A program made the position numbers and the translations under genes. Below the pieces are notes generated by a model. The model saw nothing but the letters and a program-made list of their open reading frames with translations. It was not told the origin of the DNA and did not search any database. A DNA stretch of 64,000 bases from Candidatus Zemynaea palustris (GTDB lineage Bacteria; Vulcanimicrobiota; Vulcanimicrobiia; Vulcanimicrobiales; Vulcanimicrobiaceae), in the NCBI GenBank assembly GCA_003134695.1, contig PLCB01000056.1, forward strand, positions 1-64,000. The letters run 5' to 3'. Shown in pieces: positions 8,118 through 18,971 of this stretch (within the stretch, counting starts at the first letter, position 1; every line of letters starts with the position of its first letter).

Positions 8118-9092
8118 ATGAGAATTGTGTCGGCCGGCCTGCTCGCCTTGGCGTTGCTGTTGTCGCTGCTTCCCGCACCTTCGGCGCGGGCCGCGACGCC
8201 CGCTCCCAAGCCACCCGTCAATGCCGCGAAGGACCGCAACGATTACGCCAACGCGCTGTTCACGGCGCCGCTCTCCCTGGGTCTCAAGCATTTCTACGGT
8301 CGCTCGTTCAAAGAAGCTCAGGCCGACTTCGAACGCGCGCTTGGGGTCATCCCCGACAATACGCTCGCGATTTTCTTCCTCAACGCGACCGCGGCGCAAC
8401 AGACCGGCGAGTTAGACGTCCTGACCAATATCGAGGAAGATGCCGTCGGCGGCGCGCCGAAAAACTACGTCAATCACATCCGTCTGGGCATCACCTACAT
8501 GTTCGTGGCCGTGCGCGATCGGACGCTGGACGCGCGAGAAGAATTGAACAACGCGATCAATCTCAACCCGGACGGGCAGGCCGCACACGTGGGCATGGGC
8601 GTGCTTCGTTACAACGAACGTTCCGCTAATCGCGCGAAGACCGAGATGCTCGCGGCGCTGAAGGCCGATCCCAACAACGTCTTGGCGCGCGAATATCTCG
8701 CCGAGATCTACCAGATCGACCTGCGCGATCCGCAGCGCGGGATGGCGTACGCGATCGACGTCCCCAACCTCGTCCCCGGCTACGCCGACATCGAATTTCA
8801 TATCGGCTCGATCTTGCACGATCTCAAACAACCCGACGCGGCGATCGCCGCGCTGCGCCGCGGCATCGATCTCGATACGGGCGGCGTCGGCGAGGCCGGT
8901 CAGCACGGCTACACGCTGATCGCACGCATCGACATCGAACAGCGCAAGTTTCCCGACGCCGAAAAGATGCTCAACACCGCGATCCAAAAGAACGCTGATG
9001 CGATCTTCGCCAAGAAGCTTTTGGACAAGCTTAAGAACGGCGACTATGGAACGCCGGCCCCCATTCCGGCGGCGACGGCGAAGCGTTCGTGA
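8118..9092 (+). CDS. secreted tetratricopeptide-repeat protein
   Basis: A 324-residue protein with a signal peptide (MRIVSAGLLALALLLSLL, cleaved near ARA at about 25) and four to six TPR-like helical pairs, for example FKEAQADFERALGVIPDN, DAREELNNAINLNPDG, RAKTEMLAALKADPNN and DAAIAALRRGIDLDTG. It is probably a periplasmic or lipid-attached scaffold. ATG 8118 was chosen because the signal peptide begins there; an in-frame ATG at 8088 would add ten residues. The stop overlaps the thioesterase start. No catalytic motif was seen. Confidence 0.85.
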   Translation: MRIVSAGLLALALLLSLLPAPSARAATPAPKPPVNAAKDRNDYANALFTAPLSLGLKHFYGRSFKEAQADFERALGVIPDNTLAIFFLNATAAQQTGELDVLTNIEEDAVGGAPKNYVNHIRLGITYMFVAVRDRTLDAREELNNAINLNPDGQAAHVGMGVLRYNERSANRAKTEMLAALKADPNNVLAREYLAEIYQIDLRDPQRGMAYAIDVPNLVPGYADIEFHIGSILHDLKQPDAAIAALRRGIDLDTGGVGEAGQHGYTLIARIDIEQRKFPDAEKMLNTAIQKNADAIFAKKLLDKLKNGDYGTPAPIPAATAKRS

Positions 9093-9529
9093 GCCTCGAG
9101 TCCGCGACGCCCGTCGACGACGGTCATTGTTTTGCGTGCGGACAGAAATCAGAGATCGGGTTGCGGATGCGCTTCGAGACGCTGGCCGACGGCTCGGTGC
9201 AGAGTGGCCTGACGCTCGACCAGCCGTATCAAGGCTGGCGCGGGATCGCGCACGGCGGGATCGTCGCGATGCTGCTGGACGAGGCGATGGCCTATGCGGC
9301 GGGGTCGCGCGGGTATCTGGGGATGACGGGCGAGCTGAAGATGCGTTTTCGCAAGGCGGTGCCGATCGGCAAACCGTTGCTGGTTCGCGGCAGCGTCTCG
9401 TGGCAGCGGCGCGGCGTGCTGGGACTCTCCGCCGCCGTCGCCCTCGAAGACGGTTCCGAGTTGGCGACCGGAGAGGGCAGCTTCGTCGTGAAGGGTGAGC
9501 TTGCGCCGGGCCGCCGGCTCGGCGAGTAG
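9089..9529 (+). CDS. hotdog-fold thioesterase (PaaI/YbgC-like)
   Basis: A 146-residue single hotdog domain with the hallmark YQGWRGIAHGGIVAMLLDEAM (about 45-66), where HGG.....DE is the active-site helix region, and LKMRFRKAVPIGKPLLVRG. An N-terminal CFACG knuckle (about residues 12-17) is seen in many PaaI-like proteins. It probably hydrolyses an acyl-CoA; the acyl group is unknown. GTG 9089 overlaps the previous stop by 4 bases. Confidence 0.87.
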   Translation: MSLESATPVDDGHCFACGQKSEIGLRMRFETLADGSVQSGLTLDQPYQGWRGIAHGGIVAMLLDEAMAYAAGSRGYLGMTGELKMRFRKAVPIGKPLLVRGSVSWQRRGVLGLSAAVALEDGSELATGEGSFVVKGELAPGRRLGE

Positions 9530-9533
9530 CTGA

Positions 9534-9989
9534 GTGGCGAAGGCTGCCGAGCCGCGCGTCGAAAACCGGCGCGCGCGCTTCGAGTACGAGTTCTTCGAGC
9601 GGTTCGAAGCGGGGATCGTCTTGACCGGGACCGAGATCAAGAGCGTCCGGACCGGACAGATCAGCATCAACGAAGCGTATGCGCGGGTTCGCGACGGCGA
9701 GCTATGGCTCTACGGGATGCACATCCCTCCTTATAAAGAAGGCAGTTTCTCGAACGTCGAGCCGACCCGCCCTCGCAAGTTGCTCCTGCACCGCAAAGAG
9801 ATCGCGCGGCTCGGCAAAGCCGCCGGTGAGAAAGGCTACACGGTCGTCCCGACGCGGCTCTACTTCAAAGGCGGGCGGGCGAAGATCGATTTGGCGCTGG
9901 CGCGCGGAAAGAAACTCTGGGACAAGCGCCGCGCGACCAAAGACCGCGAAGCGGCGCGCGAAATCGCCAGAGAGCTACGATCACGATGA
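9534..9989 (+). CDS. smpB: SsrA-binding protein SmpB
   Basis: A 151-residue protein of normal SmpB length that binds tmRNA and brings it to stalled ribosomes. Signatures: FEAGIVLTGTEIKSVRTGQISINEAYARV, HIPPYKEGSF, RKLLLHRKEI, GYTVVPTRLYFKGGRAKIDLALARGKKLWDKR and a basic C-terminal tail. The start is GTG 9534, four bases after the thioesterase stop. The tail overlaps tilS by 4 bases. The ssrA RNA gene itself was not found in this window. Confidence 0.98.
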   Translation: MAKAAEPRVENRRARFEYEFFERFEAGIVLTGTEIKSVRTGQISINEAYARVRDGELWLYGMHIPPYKEGSFSNVEPTRPRKLLLHRKEIARLGKAAGEKGYTVVPTRLYFKGGRAKIDLALARGKKLWDKRRATKDREAAREIARELRSR

Positions 9990-10855
9990 GACGCGCGCAC
10001 CCGGAACGCGCTCTGGAAAAGGCCGTCACGGAAGCGGTCGCAGCGTCTGCGGGTGAGACGTTGCTCGCCGCGGTCTCGGGCGGCCCGGACTCCGCGGCGC
10101 TCGCTGCCTTGCTCGCGCATCACGCGGCGGAACGCGGCGCTCGCGTCGTCCTCGCGCACGTCAACCACGGGACTCGGTCGAGTGCCGCGCGCGACGAGGC
10201 CGTCGTCCTCTCACTCGCCTCGCTCCTCGGCGTTCGCGCGCTCGTGCGCGCGCTCGGCCCCGGGGAGACGTCGGAGGCGCGCTTGCGCAGCGCGCGCTAT
10301 GCGCAACTCGTCGACGCCGCTCGCGAGAACGGCGCGCGCCGCGTCTTCACGGCGCATCACGCCGAGGATCAAACCGAGACGGTGCTCATGGCGCTCTTCC
10401 GTGGCACCGGCCCGGCCGGTTTGGCCGGAATGCCGGCCGAGCGCCGGCTCGCCGGCGGCGTTCGGCTGATCCGGCCGCTCCTGTGGGCGACCCACGCCGA
10501 GCTGGTCGCCTATTGTCGCCGGCGCCGGCTGCCCTACGCGCTCGATCCGAGCAACGACGACCTCGCCTATCGGCGCAACGCCCTGCGAGCGGCGCTGGGC
10601 GACCTGCGCCGATCATTTCCCGGGCTCGACGCGGCGGTCGCTCGCTGCGCCGCGATCGCGCGTGACGAGGCCTCCGGCGACGAGCGCGGCGCGCTGCGCC
10701 GCCGCCTGCGCGAGGAGCTGGTCGCCGCGACGGGGCAGGTCCGGGACATGACCTACGAACGACTCGACGCCGTCGCTCGCGCCCTCGAGAAGGGGCGGCC
10801 CGGGCGGCACTTCGTCCGGCCGGGCCTCGAAGTGACGATCCGGGGGTCCTCGTGA
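9986..10855 (+). CDS. tilS: tRNA(Ile)-lysidine synthase, short form
   Basis: A 289-residue ATP pyrophosphatase that converts the C34 of tRNA-Ile(CAU) to lysidine. The PP-loop SGGPDSAAL is at about 31-39, with LAHVNHGTR and FTAHHAEDQTETVLMALFRG following, as in TilS. It ends shortly after the RRSFPGLD segment and lacks the long C-terminal substrate-binding domain of the E. coli enzyme, so it is a short form like those of some thermophiles. It overlaps smpB and hpt by 4 bases each. tilS-hpt-ftsH is a widely conserved order. Confidence 0.95.
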   Translation: MRRAHPERALEKAVTEAVAASAGETLLAAVSGGPDSAALAALLAHHAAERGARVVLAHVNHGTRSSAARDEAVVLSLASLLGVRALVRALGPGETSEARLRSARYAQLVDAARENGARRVFTAHHAEDQTETVLMALFRGTGPAGLAGMPAERRLAGGVRLIRPLLWATHAELVAYCRRRRLPYALDPSNDDLAYRRNALRAALGDLRRSFPGLDAAVARCAAIARDEASGDERGALRRRLREELVAATGQVRDMTYERLDAVARALEKGRPGRHFVRPGLEVTIRGSS

Positions 10856-11418
10856 GGACCGCAGTCACGCCGGAGGGTGTGGCGGCGATCGTCTTCACGG
10901 CCGATGAGATAGCTGCGGCGACCACCCGCCTCGCCGGCGACATCGCCCGCGACTACCGCAGCGAACCCGTGCTGCTCGTCGGCGTGTTGAAAGGAGCGTT
11001 GTTCTTTACGGCCGATCTCGCTCGCGCACTCCCAGACACCCTCGACGTCAGCATCGACTTCCTGGCCGTCACCAGCTATGGCAATCGGAGCGCTTCGAGC
11101 GGCGAGGTCCGTTTACTGAAAGATATGAGCGAAAGCATCGAAGGCAAGCACGTCTTGATCATCGAGGACATCGTCGACAACGGTTTGACGCTTTCGTATC
11201 TGCAGGACCTGATCGGGCGCCGCCGTCCCGCCTCGCTGCGCTCGTGCGTGCTGCTCGACAAGCCCTATCGGCGGCGCGTGGACGTGAAGATCGACTATCT
11301 GGGATTGACCTGCCCCGACACCTTCATCGTAGGTTATGGGTTGGATTACCAAGAAAAATATCGCAATCTCCCCTACCTGGCGCGCTTGGAGCCATGGGTT
11401 TTCCAAGAACCGGCATGA
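10852..11418 (+). CDS. hpt: hypoxanthine phosphoribosyltransferase
   Basis: A 188-residue purine salvage enzyme that makes IMP/GMP from hypoxanthine/guanine and PRPP. The PRPP loop is HVLIIEDIVDNGLTLSYL (about 100-117), preceded by VGVLKGALFFTADLAR and VTSYGNRSASSGEV (flexible loop). Near the end FIVGYGLDYQEKYRNLPY is the base-binding segment typical of Hpt. GTG start overlapping tilS. The tilS-hpt-ftsH order supports the call. Confidence 0.97.
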   Translation: MRTAVTPEGVAAIVFTADEIAAATTRLAGDIARDYRSEPVLLVGVLKGALFFTADLARALPDTLDVSIDFLAVTSYGNRSASSGEVRLLKDMSESIEGKHVLIIEDIVDNGLTLSYLQDLIGRRRPASLRSCVLLDKPYRRRVDVKIDYLGLTCPDTFIVGYGLDYQEKYRNLPYLARLEPWVFQEPA

Positions 11419-11439
11419 GGGAATAGGGAATTCAATAGT

Positions 11440-13356
<1,917 letters not shown>

Positions 13357-13376
13357 GCGGGTACACTCTCCCTGTC

Positions 13377-14717
13377 ATGAGGCGAGGAAGGCTCTCGATT
13401 CTCGCTGCCGTGCTCGGGGCCGTCACCGGCTCGATGAGTTCGGCTGCGGCATTGCCCAATCTCGGTTCGAACGTCAGCGTGCGCCAACTTGCGACCGGGA
13501 CGACCGCGATCGTGCAAACGCTCGGCGGGCCGCCGGTCGCGGCAGTCGAGTTGTGGTATCGAGCGCCGTCGACGGGTTTCGGAACGAAACCCGTTCCGTC
13601 GCTCGCGCGCCTGGCGGCCCAGGTCGTTGCGGCTTCGAAACCGCTCGTCGGCTCCGCTCTCGGCGAGTTGGTGAAGAATTCCGGCGGTCGCCTAGGCATC
13701 AGTGTCTACGGCGACTCGATCGAGATCGCGGCCGTCGTGCCGGCGAACGCGGCGCGCGACGTCGTGAGATCGATGACGAGGGCCTATTTCGCGCCGGTCA
13801 TGACTGACGTCGGTTTCAGGATCGCGCAAAGCGACGTGGCGCAAGAGGCCTTGTTCGAAAGCTTCAACCCGGCGACGGTTGCGCGGGACGCGGTCTTCTC
13901 GTCGCTGTTCGCGAGCGGTCCGCAGCACTATCCCGCGCTCGGCTCGGTGCGCGACATCTCGACGATCACGCTGGCCGACGCGCGCAACTACGCGACGCGG
14001 GCATTTCGTGCGCAGAATGCCGTGCTCGTGGTGAGCGGCGCGGTCCCGCAGTCGATCGCCGCAGCCGCCGCGACCGGCCGATCGGCTGAAAGTGCGCTCG
14101 CGACCGGGGAAGACCATGCGACGCGCCAGATCGCGACCGCTCCGGAAGCCGTCGCAAAGACGTTCGACGAACCGACGGGAGGATACGGTTGGGTCGGGCC
14201 GCCGATCTCGAGCGAACGCGAGGCGACGGCGCTGGATTTCATCGCCGACTATCTGTTCAACAGCGAAAGCGGCTACGTGACGCGCGCGCTGAGCGAGGGG
14301 AACCCCGATGCGCTCGTGGTCGGTCAGTTCATCACGTTGTACGATCCGGGCGTGATGTTCGTCGGATTCTCGGGGAAGCAACTCGACGTCGTCCGAGCCA
14401 AAGTCGACGACGGGCTCGCGCTGATGAAAAAGCCGTTGCCCGCAGCGACCTTTCCCAGAGCCTTGGCCGCCTTTGAGTACCACCTGCTGCACGATTTGCA
14501 AACGCCGGTCGAGATGGCCGACAACTTCGGTTGGTATGCGGTCGAGGGAAATCCCGAATACGCTCCGGGCGCCAATGGTTCGTCGGGCCGTTATTTTCAA
14601 GCGATCGGATCGCTGACGCCGGATTTTGTCGCCGCGGTCGCGGAAAAATATCTCGGCCGGCCGCCGGTGATGGCAACGTTGCTGCCCGCCGCGAAGAAAG
14701 CGACCGAAGCGAAGTGA
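13377..14717 (+). CDS. secreted M16-fold protein without zinc motif
   Basis: A 446-residue protein with a signal peptide (ending about residue 25, SSAAA) and two M16 (insulinase/pitrilysin) halves. Recognisable M16 features are the opening LATGTTAIVQTLGGPPVAAVELWYRAPS and the later SERTATALDF-like SEREATALDFIADYLFN segment of the C-terminal half. The catalytic HxxEH is absent: the expected region reads SLARLAAQVVAA. It is therefore probably a non-catalytic subunit or chaperone-like partner. It sits between ftsH and a second M16-fold gene, with which it overlaps by one base (TGATG). Confidence 0.85.
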   Translation: MRRGRLSILAAVLGAVTGSMSSAAALPNLGSNVSVRQLATGTTAIVQTLGGPPVAAVELWYRAPSTGFGTKPVPSLARLAAQVVAASKPLVGSALGELVKNSGGRLGISVYGDSIEIAAVVPANAARDVVRSMTRAYFAPVMTDVGFRIAQSDVAQEALFESFNPATVARDAVFSSLFASGPQHYPALGSVRDISTITLADARNYATRAFRAQNAVLVVSGAVPQSIAAAAATGRSAESALATGEDHATRQIATAPEAVAKTFDEPTGGYGWVGPPISSEREATALDFIADYLFNSESGYVTRALSEGNPDALVVGQFITLYDPGVMFVGFSGKQLDVVRAKVDDGLALMKKPLPAATFPRALAAFEYHLLHDLQTPVEMADNFGWYAVEGNPEYAPGANGSSGRYFQAIGSLTPDFVAAVAEKYLGRPPVMATLLPAAKKATEAK

Positions 14718-16045
14718 TGCGTCCCGCGCGCATGGCGCATCTCGCGTTGGTCGCCGCCTTCGTACTGACGGGCGCCGCGCCGGCGCCCAAACCCGTCGCT
14801 TCGCCTGCCGAAGCGCTGCGTTTCCCGAAGGCGAGCCTGACGGATCTCGGTTCGATGAAACTGCAGGCCGAGAGCGACGGCGACGCTCGCCTGAGCGGCG
14901 TCCAAGTATTTTTCGGTGCGGGCTTGGATCGCCAGACGACGGCCCAAAGCGGTGTCGCGGCGCTCGCTGCGGAGTGCATCGCGCGGACGCCGGTTGACGA
15001 TGCTCCCTTGCGCGACGCGATCGCCGCTCGCGGCGGTACCTTGGAGTACACGATCGACGCGCGAGCGGCTCGGTATTATCTGGAGGCTCGCTCTGAAGAT
15101 CTCCCTGCGATCCTTGGATTGTTTGCGCGTGCCCTCGCCGCGCCTGATTTTTCCGCTGGGACGCTCGCCGTAGCGCGCCGCGCCCTGAGTGCTCGAGTCA
15201 CCGAAATCGAAAGCGACCCGCGTTCGGTCGGGGTCGAGATGTTCCGCCGCTCGTACTATGCCGCCGGCGCCGGTTTGCCGACCTTCGGGACGACGGCGTC
15301 GCTCGCTTCGCTCGGTGCGAATGACGTCGCGGCGTTCTACGGTACGCAATACCGGCGCGGCGGCGTCAGCGTGAGCGCCGTCGGGCGCGGCACGCCGGAG
15401 ATCACCGCGGCGATTCGTGAGCTCGGCGACGCGGTGCCTGCCGGGACGCTCGCGCCGGTCGCAAGCAAGGCCCGGCCGATCCCCGAGAACGCGCCGCGCA
15501 TCATCGCTCGCCGCGACATCGGCGCACCTCTGGTCGTCGTCGGGTTCGCGGCGCCGTCACCGGGCAGCAAGGATTTCGGGGCGATGCTGGTCCTCGAGTC
15601 GCTGCTCGCCAACTCGTTCGAACGGACCAGCGCCACCACGCTCGGGAGCGTGCAGCGTTCGGTCGGCGCATCCTATCTCTATGACGGGTCGCCGGCCGGC
15701 GTGGTCGTGTACGTCAACGGCGGTCGCGTCGATCCGACGGTCGTGATCCGCGAGCTGTTCATCGTCTCGAAATCACTCGGGACGCATCCGCTTGGGGCAG
15801 ACTCGCTGCGCCACTTCAAGACAGCCGCCGAAGGAGCGTTCGTGACCGACGCCATCTCGCTCTCGGATCGCTCGTACTTCCTCGGAACGCTTCGCGCGCA
15901 GGGCCTCGGCGCCGACGCGATCAACGCCGCGCTGGCCTCGATCGAGGGCACGACCGCCGCCGACATTCAGCGCGTCTCCAAGAAGTATTTGCAGCGCTAC
16001 ATCGTCGCGCTCGTCTTGCCGCGCGCGGCACCCGAAGGCTCATAG
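14717..16045 (+). CDS. second secreted M16-fold protein without zinc motif
   Basis: A 442-residue protein with an N-terminal hydrophobic signal (AHLALVAAFVLTGAAPA). The M16 fold is supported by VFFGAGLDRQ...SGVAALAAE, LRDAIAARGGTLEYTIDARAARYYLEARSEDLPAILGLFARAL, and ESLLANSFERTS in the second half. As in its neighbour, no HxxEH (or inverted HxxEH) is found; the equivalent helix reads VAALAAECIAR. In most M16 pairs one partner keeps the zinc site, but here neither does. ATG 14717 overlaps the previous stop; GTG 14714 would be an alternative. Confidence 0.85.
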   Translation: MRPARMAHLALVAAFVLTGAAPAPKPVASPAEALRFPKASLTDLGSMKLQAESDGDARLSGVQVFFGAGLDRQTTAQSGVAALAAECIARTPVDDAPLRDAIAARGGTLEYTIDARAARYYLEARSEDLPAILGLFARALAAPDFSAGTLAVARRALSARVTEIESDPRSVGVEMFRRSYYAAGAGLPTFGTTASLASLGANDVAAFYGTQYRRGGVSVSAVGRGTPEITAAIRELGDAVPAGTLAPVASKARPIPENAPRIIARRDIGAPLVVVGFAAPSPGSKDFGAMLVLESLLANSFERTSATTLGSVQRSVGASYLYDGSPAGVVVYVNGGRVDPTVVIRELFIVSKSLGTHPLGADSLRHFKTAAEGAFVTDAISLSDRSYFLGTLRAQGLGADAINAALASIEGTTAADIQRVSKKYLQRYIVALVLPRAAPEGS

Positions 16046-16068
16046 CACCCGAGCCGGGAGCGCTCAGG

Positions 16069-17181
16069 GTGGCGCTCGTCCACGATTACCTCAATCAGCG
16101 AGGCGGCGCCGAGCGCGTCTTCGCGCATATCGCCCGCGCCTATCCCGACGCGCCGATTTACACCGCGCTCTTCGATCCAAAGGCGACCGGCGATCTGGTC
16201 GATGCGGCACGCGTCCGAACCTCGGCGCTGCAACGCCTCCCGTTCGCGCGGCGCGGTTTCCGTTGGCTGGCCCCGTTCTATCCGGCGGCCTTCGAAGGGT
16301 TCGACCTCTCCGCATACGATTTGATCGTCAGTTCGACGACCGCCTGGGCGAAGGGCGTGCGTTTTCGATACGACGCCGTCCACGTCTGCTATATCAACAC
16401 GGTGAGCCGCTTCGCATTCGCGTACGATCAGTACGTCGGTGGCCTCGGTGCGGCGCGGCTCGCGCGTCCGCTCGTTTCACGTTTGGTCGATTGGGACGCG
16501 CGCGCGGCGGCCCGGCCGACGGCGTACATCGCCAACTCGCGCAACGTCGCCGAACGCGTGCACCGTTACTATGGGCGCAACGCACGCGTGTTGCATTGCC
16601 CGGTCGACCTCGACCGTTTCAACGTCGGCGGCGGGCTGGGCGGCTACTTCTTGGTGGTCTCACGACTGCTGCCGTACAAGCGTGTCGACATCGCCATCGC
16701 CGGCTGCGCGCTCGCGAACGTGGAACTCAAAATCGTCGGTGTCGGACCCGCCGAAAAAGCACTGAAACGTGCCGCCGTCGGGACGCGCACCGAGTTTCTC
16801 GGCGCGCTGTCCGATGAGGAATTGCGCACCGTCGTCGGCCGCGCGCGCGCGGTGATCGTGACCGCGGAAGAAGATTACGGTCTGGTCGCGCTCGAGGCGA
16901 ACGCGTCGGGGCGCCCCGTATTTGCGTATGGCGCGGGCGGTGCGCTCGAGACGATCGTCCCCGGCGTTACCGGCGAGCATTTCTTCGAGCAGAGTCCCGC
17001 CGCGCTCGCGGCCGTCGTCGCCGAGTACGACCCGCGTCGTTACGATCCGGCGATTTTGCGCGCCCACGCCATGACGTTTTCCCCGGCGCGCTTTATCGAG
17101 CGCTTACGCGCGCTCGTCGACGAGGCCGTCCGCGCCGGACCTACCGTGCGCGACTTCGCGCAAGAGCGCGAGCATCCGTAA
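16069..17181 (+). CDS. glycosyltransferase family 4 (mannosyltransferase-like)
   Basis: A 370-residue GT-B glycosyltransferase. The N-terminus ALVHDYLNQRGGAERVF matches a well-known GT4 subfamily involved in polysaccharide or glycolipid mannosylation. The donor-binding half has FLVVSRLLPYKRVDIAI (about 195), GVGPAEKALK, and the EX7E region EEDYGLVALEANASGRPV (about 265). Start is GTG 16069 after the second M16 gene. The 3' end overlaps the minus-strand glycosyltransferase by 78 bases, which is long for converging genes. Acceptor and donor are unknown. Confidence 0.92.
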   Translation: MALVHDYLNQRGGAERVFAHIARAYPDAPIYTALFDPKATGDLVDAARVRTSALQRLPFARRGFRWLAPFYPAAFEGFDLSAYDLIVSSTTAWAKGVRFRYDAVHVCYINTVSRFAFAYDQYVGGLGAARLARPLVSRLVDWDARAAARPTAYIANSRNVAERVHRYYGRNARVLHCPVDLDRFNVGGGLGGYFLVVSRLLPYKRVDIAIAGCALANVELKIVGVGPAEKALKRAAVGTRTEFLGALSDEELRTVVGRARAVIVTAEEDYGLVALEANASGRPVFAYGAGGALETIVPGVTGEHFFEQSPAALAAVVAEYDPRRYDPAILRAHAMTFSPARFIERLRALVDEAVRAGPTVRDFAQEREHP

Positions 17182-18177
17182 CGCCGGTTGCAGGCGATCG
17201 GTCGTAGCGGTGCGCCTGAGACCCGCATCGCGCAAGGATGCCGCGTGAGCCGGATCGTCGAGCACGCGGCGAATCGCGCGGCTCCACGCCTCGACGTCGG
17301 CCGGAGGCAAGAGCTCGGCGCCGTCGCCCGTCGCCTCGGGGAGGGCGGCGGCATTCGCGGCCAACACCGGCGCTCCGCACGCCATCGCCTCGACCGCGAC
17401 GAGCCCGAAGCCTTCGGCGCTGGACGGGACGGCAACGATCGCGGCGTTGCGATAGAGCGCGCGTAGCAGCGCGTCGTCGACGTCGATTACCTGCGTCGCG
17501 AGCGCTAGCCCTTTCGCGAAACGTTCGTCCTCGGGATTCAAGCCGCCGACGACCGCGAGTGTTTCGGCCGGCGCGCGAAGCGCGCGCGAGGCCGCGGCCA
17601 GCAGCGTTCGTGCGTTCTTGCGCTGTTCGCGCGCGCCGACCAGCAACACGTAACGCTTGCCGGCCAAGGCCGCCGGAACGTTCGGATCGTCGCCCGGCGT
17701 AAAAAACGGATCGGCCGCGGGATGGATCACGGCGATGCCGGCGGGATCGATGCCCAGCGCGCGGGCGAGGCGCTCGCGGCTCCAGTTCGAGATCGTGCTG
17801 ATCCTCGTCGCCTCGCGGGCCGCCTGGCGGATCGGCGCTTGCTCGCGCCAGCGTGCGATCGCGTCGCGATGCGGTTCGTCGAACGCGAATGCGTCGTTGA
17901 TCGTCACCAGGGTAGGCGCGGCACTGCGAAAGCGCATGCCGTTCCAGGGATACCACACGACGTCGTAGGCGTCGCGGCGCGCCGCCTGGGACGGCCGTTG
18001 CAGCAGCAACTCGCCGAATTCCGCCGCGAGCGCCGCGTCGTCGCCGCGACGAACCGAGATCAGCTCGAGCGCTACCTCTCCGCTCGCGCGGGCCGCCGCG
18101 ATGACGGTACGCGCGACGCGACCCATTCCGCGCCGGTCGCGCGCGAAGTTGCCGGCGTCGATGCCGAGTCGTAGCAT
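17104..18177 (-). CDS. glycosyltransferase family 1/4
   Basis: A 357-residue GT-B enzyme. LRLGIDAGNFARDRRGMGRVARTVI is a standard N-terminus of GT4 enzymes such as those in O-antigen clusters. RYVLLVGAREQRKNARTLL (about 180) and PSSAEGFGLVAVEAMACGAPVLAAN (about 263) are the nucleotide-sugar-binding and EX7E regions. I chose ATG 18177; the preceding TTG 18180 would add one residue. It starts 3 bases after the stop of the CPBP gene and so lies in a minus-strand operon with it, rsmA and the 3D-domain gene. The sugar is unknown. Confidence 0.91.
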   Translation of the reverse strand: MLRLGIDAGNFARDRRGMGRVARTVIAAARASGEVALELISVRRGDDAALAAEFGELLLQRPSQAARRDAYDVVWYPWNGMRFRSAAPTLVTINDAFAFDEPHRDAIARWREQAPIRQAAREATRISTISNWSRERLARALGIDPAGIAVIHPAADPFFTPGDDPNVPAALAGKRYVLLVGAREQRKNARTLLAAASRALRAPAETLAVVGGLNPEDERFAKGLALATQVIDVDDALLRALYRNAAIVAVPSSAEGFGLVAVEAMACGAPVLAANAAALPEATGDGAELLPPADVEAWSRAIRRVLDDPAHAASLRDAGLRRTATTDRLQPALRMLALLREVAHGRSGADGLVDERA

Positions 18178-18180
18178 CAA

Positions 18181-18936
18181 TCAGGGCTTGACGTGAAAGA
18201 CGAAGTACGCCGTCAACGGGATGGCGTTGAACGTCGCATGCGTGATCACGCTCGACCAATAGTTGCGCGACCAAGCGTAGACGAACGCGAGGACGATTCC
18301 GCCGGCCGCGAGCGGAATCGAAACCGTAAGCAGTTGTGGGAGCGAGGCGCTGTGGACGAGACCGAAGATCGCACCGCTGAGCACGCACGCGACCGCGACC
18401 GGCGCGTAACGCGCGAACGAATTGAACAGAAAAACGCGAAAGCCTAATTCCTCGAGCATCGGCGCGAACACGACGGCGATCGCGATAAAGAGATACATCT
18501 CAGCCGGCGTCTTGATTTGCTTGAGCAAGGCGATCGCCGCTTCGGTGTCGTGGCGATGCGTCAGCTGGAGCATCAGAGCGCCGGTGAGATCGACCGCGAG
18601 GGTCATCAGGGCCGCGCCGAACAAGCCGATGCCGATCTCGCGCCAGCCGGGTGCCCGGATTCCAAGGTCGCGGAGCGACCGTTTGGCGACGGCCGGAAGG
18701 AACGTCAAGAGATACGCGCCCACCGGGATGTAGATGACCAGCTCGCCGATCAGCTCGGTCATCACCGTGACGCGACGCGGATGGTGCACGTCGATGTGAC
18801 CCGTTTGGATCGAAACTGCTAGGTAGACGAAGATGGCCAGGATCGCGACGGCGACCGCTCCGATGGCGAATCCCACCGTCCCGGCGATGCTGAAGGCGCC
18901 CCGCGGCCACGACATCGTCGGGGAAGACGTTGACAT
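18181..18936 (-). CDS. CPBP family intramembrane glutamic endopeptidase
   Basis: A 251-residue protein with about seven to eight membrane helices. The Abi/CPBP motifs are all there: motif 1 EELGFR (about 175-180), motif 2 FGLVH (about 203-207) and motif 3 HATFN (about 238-242). Members are intramembrane proteases (Rce1-like) acting in prenyl-protein processing, bacteriocin immunity or unknown tasks. It lies between rsmA and a glycosyltransferase on the same strand. No bacteriocin gene was seen nearby, so the substrate is unknown. Confidence 0.92.
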   Translation of the reverse strand: MSTSSPTMSWPRGAFSIAGTVGFAIGAVAVAILAIFVYLAVSIQTGHIDVHHPRRVTVMTELIGELVIYIPVGAYLLTFLPAVAKRSLRDLGIRAPGWREIGIGLFGAALMTLAVDLTGALMLQLTHRHDTEAAIALLKQIKTPAEMYLFIAIAVVFAPMLEELGFRVFLFNSFARYAPVAVACVLSGAIFGLVHSASLPQLLTVSIPLAAGGIVLAFVYAWSRNYWSSVITHATFNAIPLTAYFVFHVKP

Positions 18937-18971
18937 GCCAGCAGCCGGTTGACGCTTTGAAAGCGCAACTC

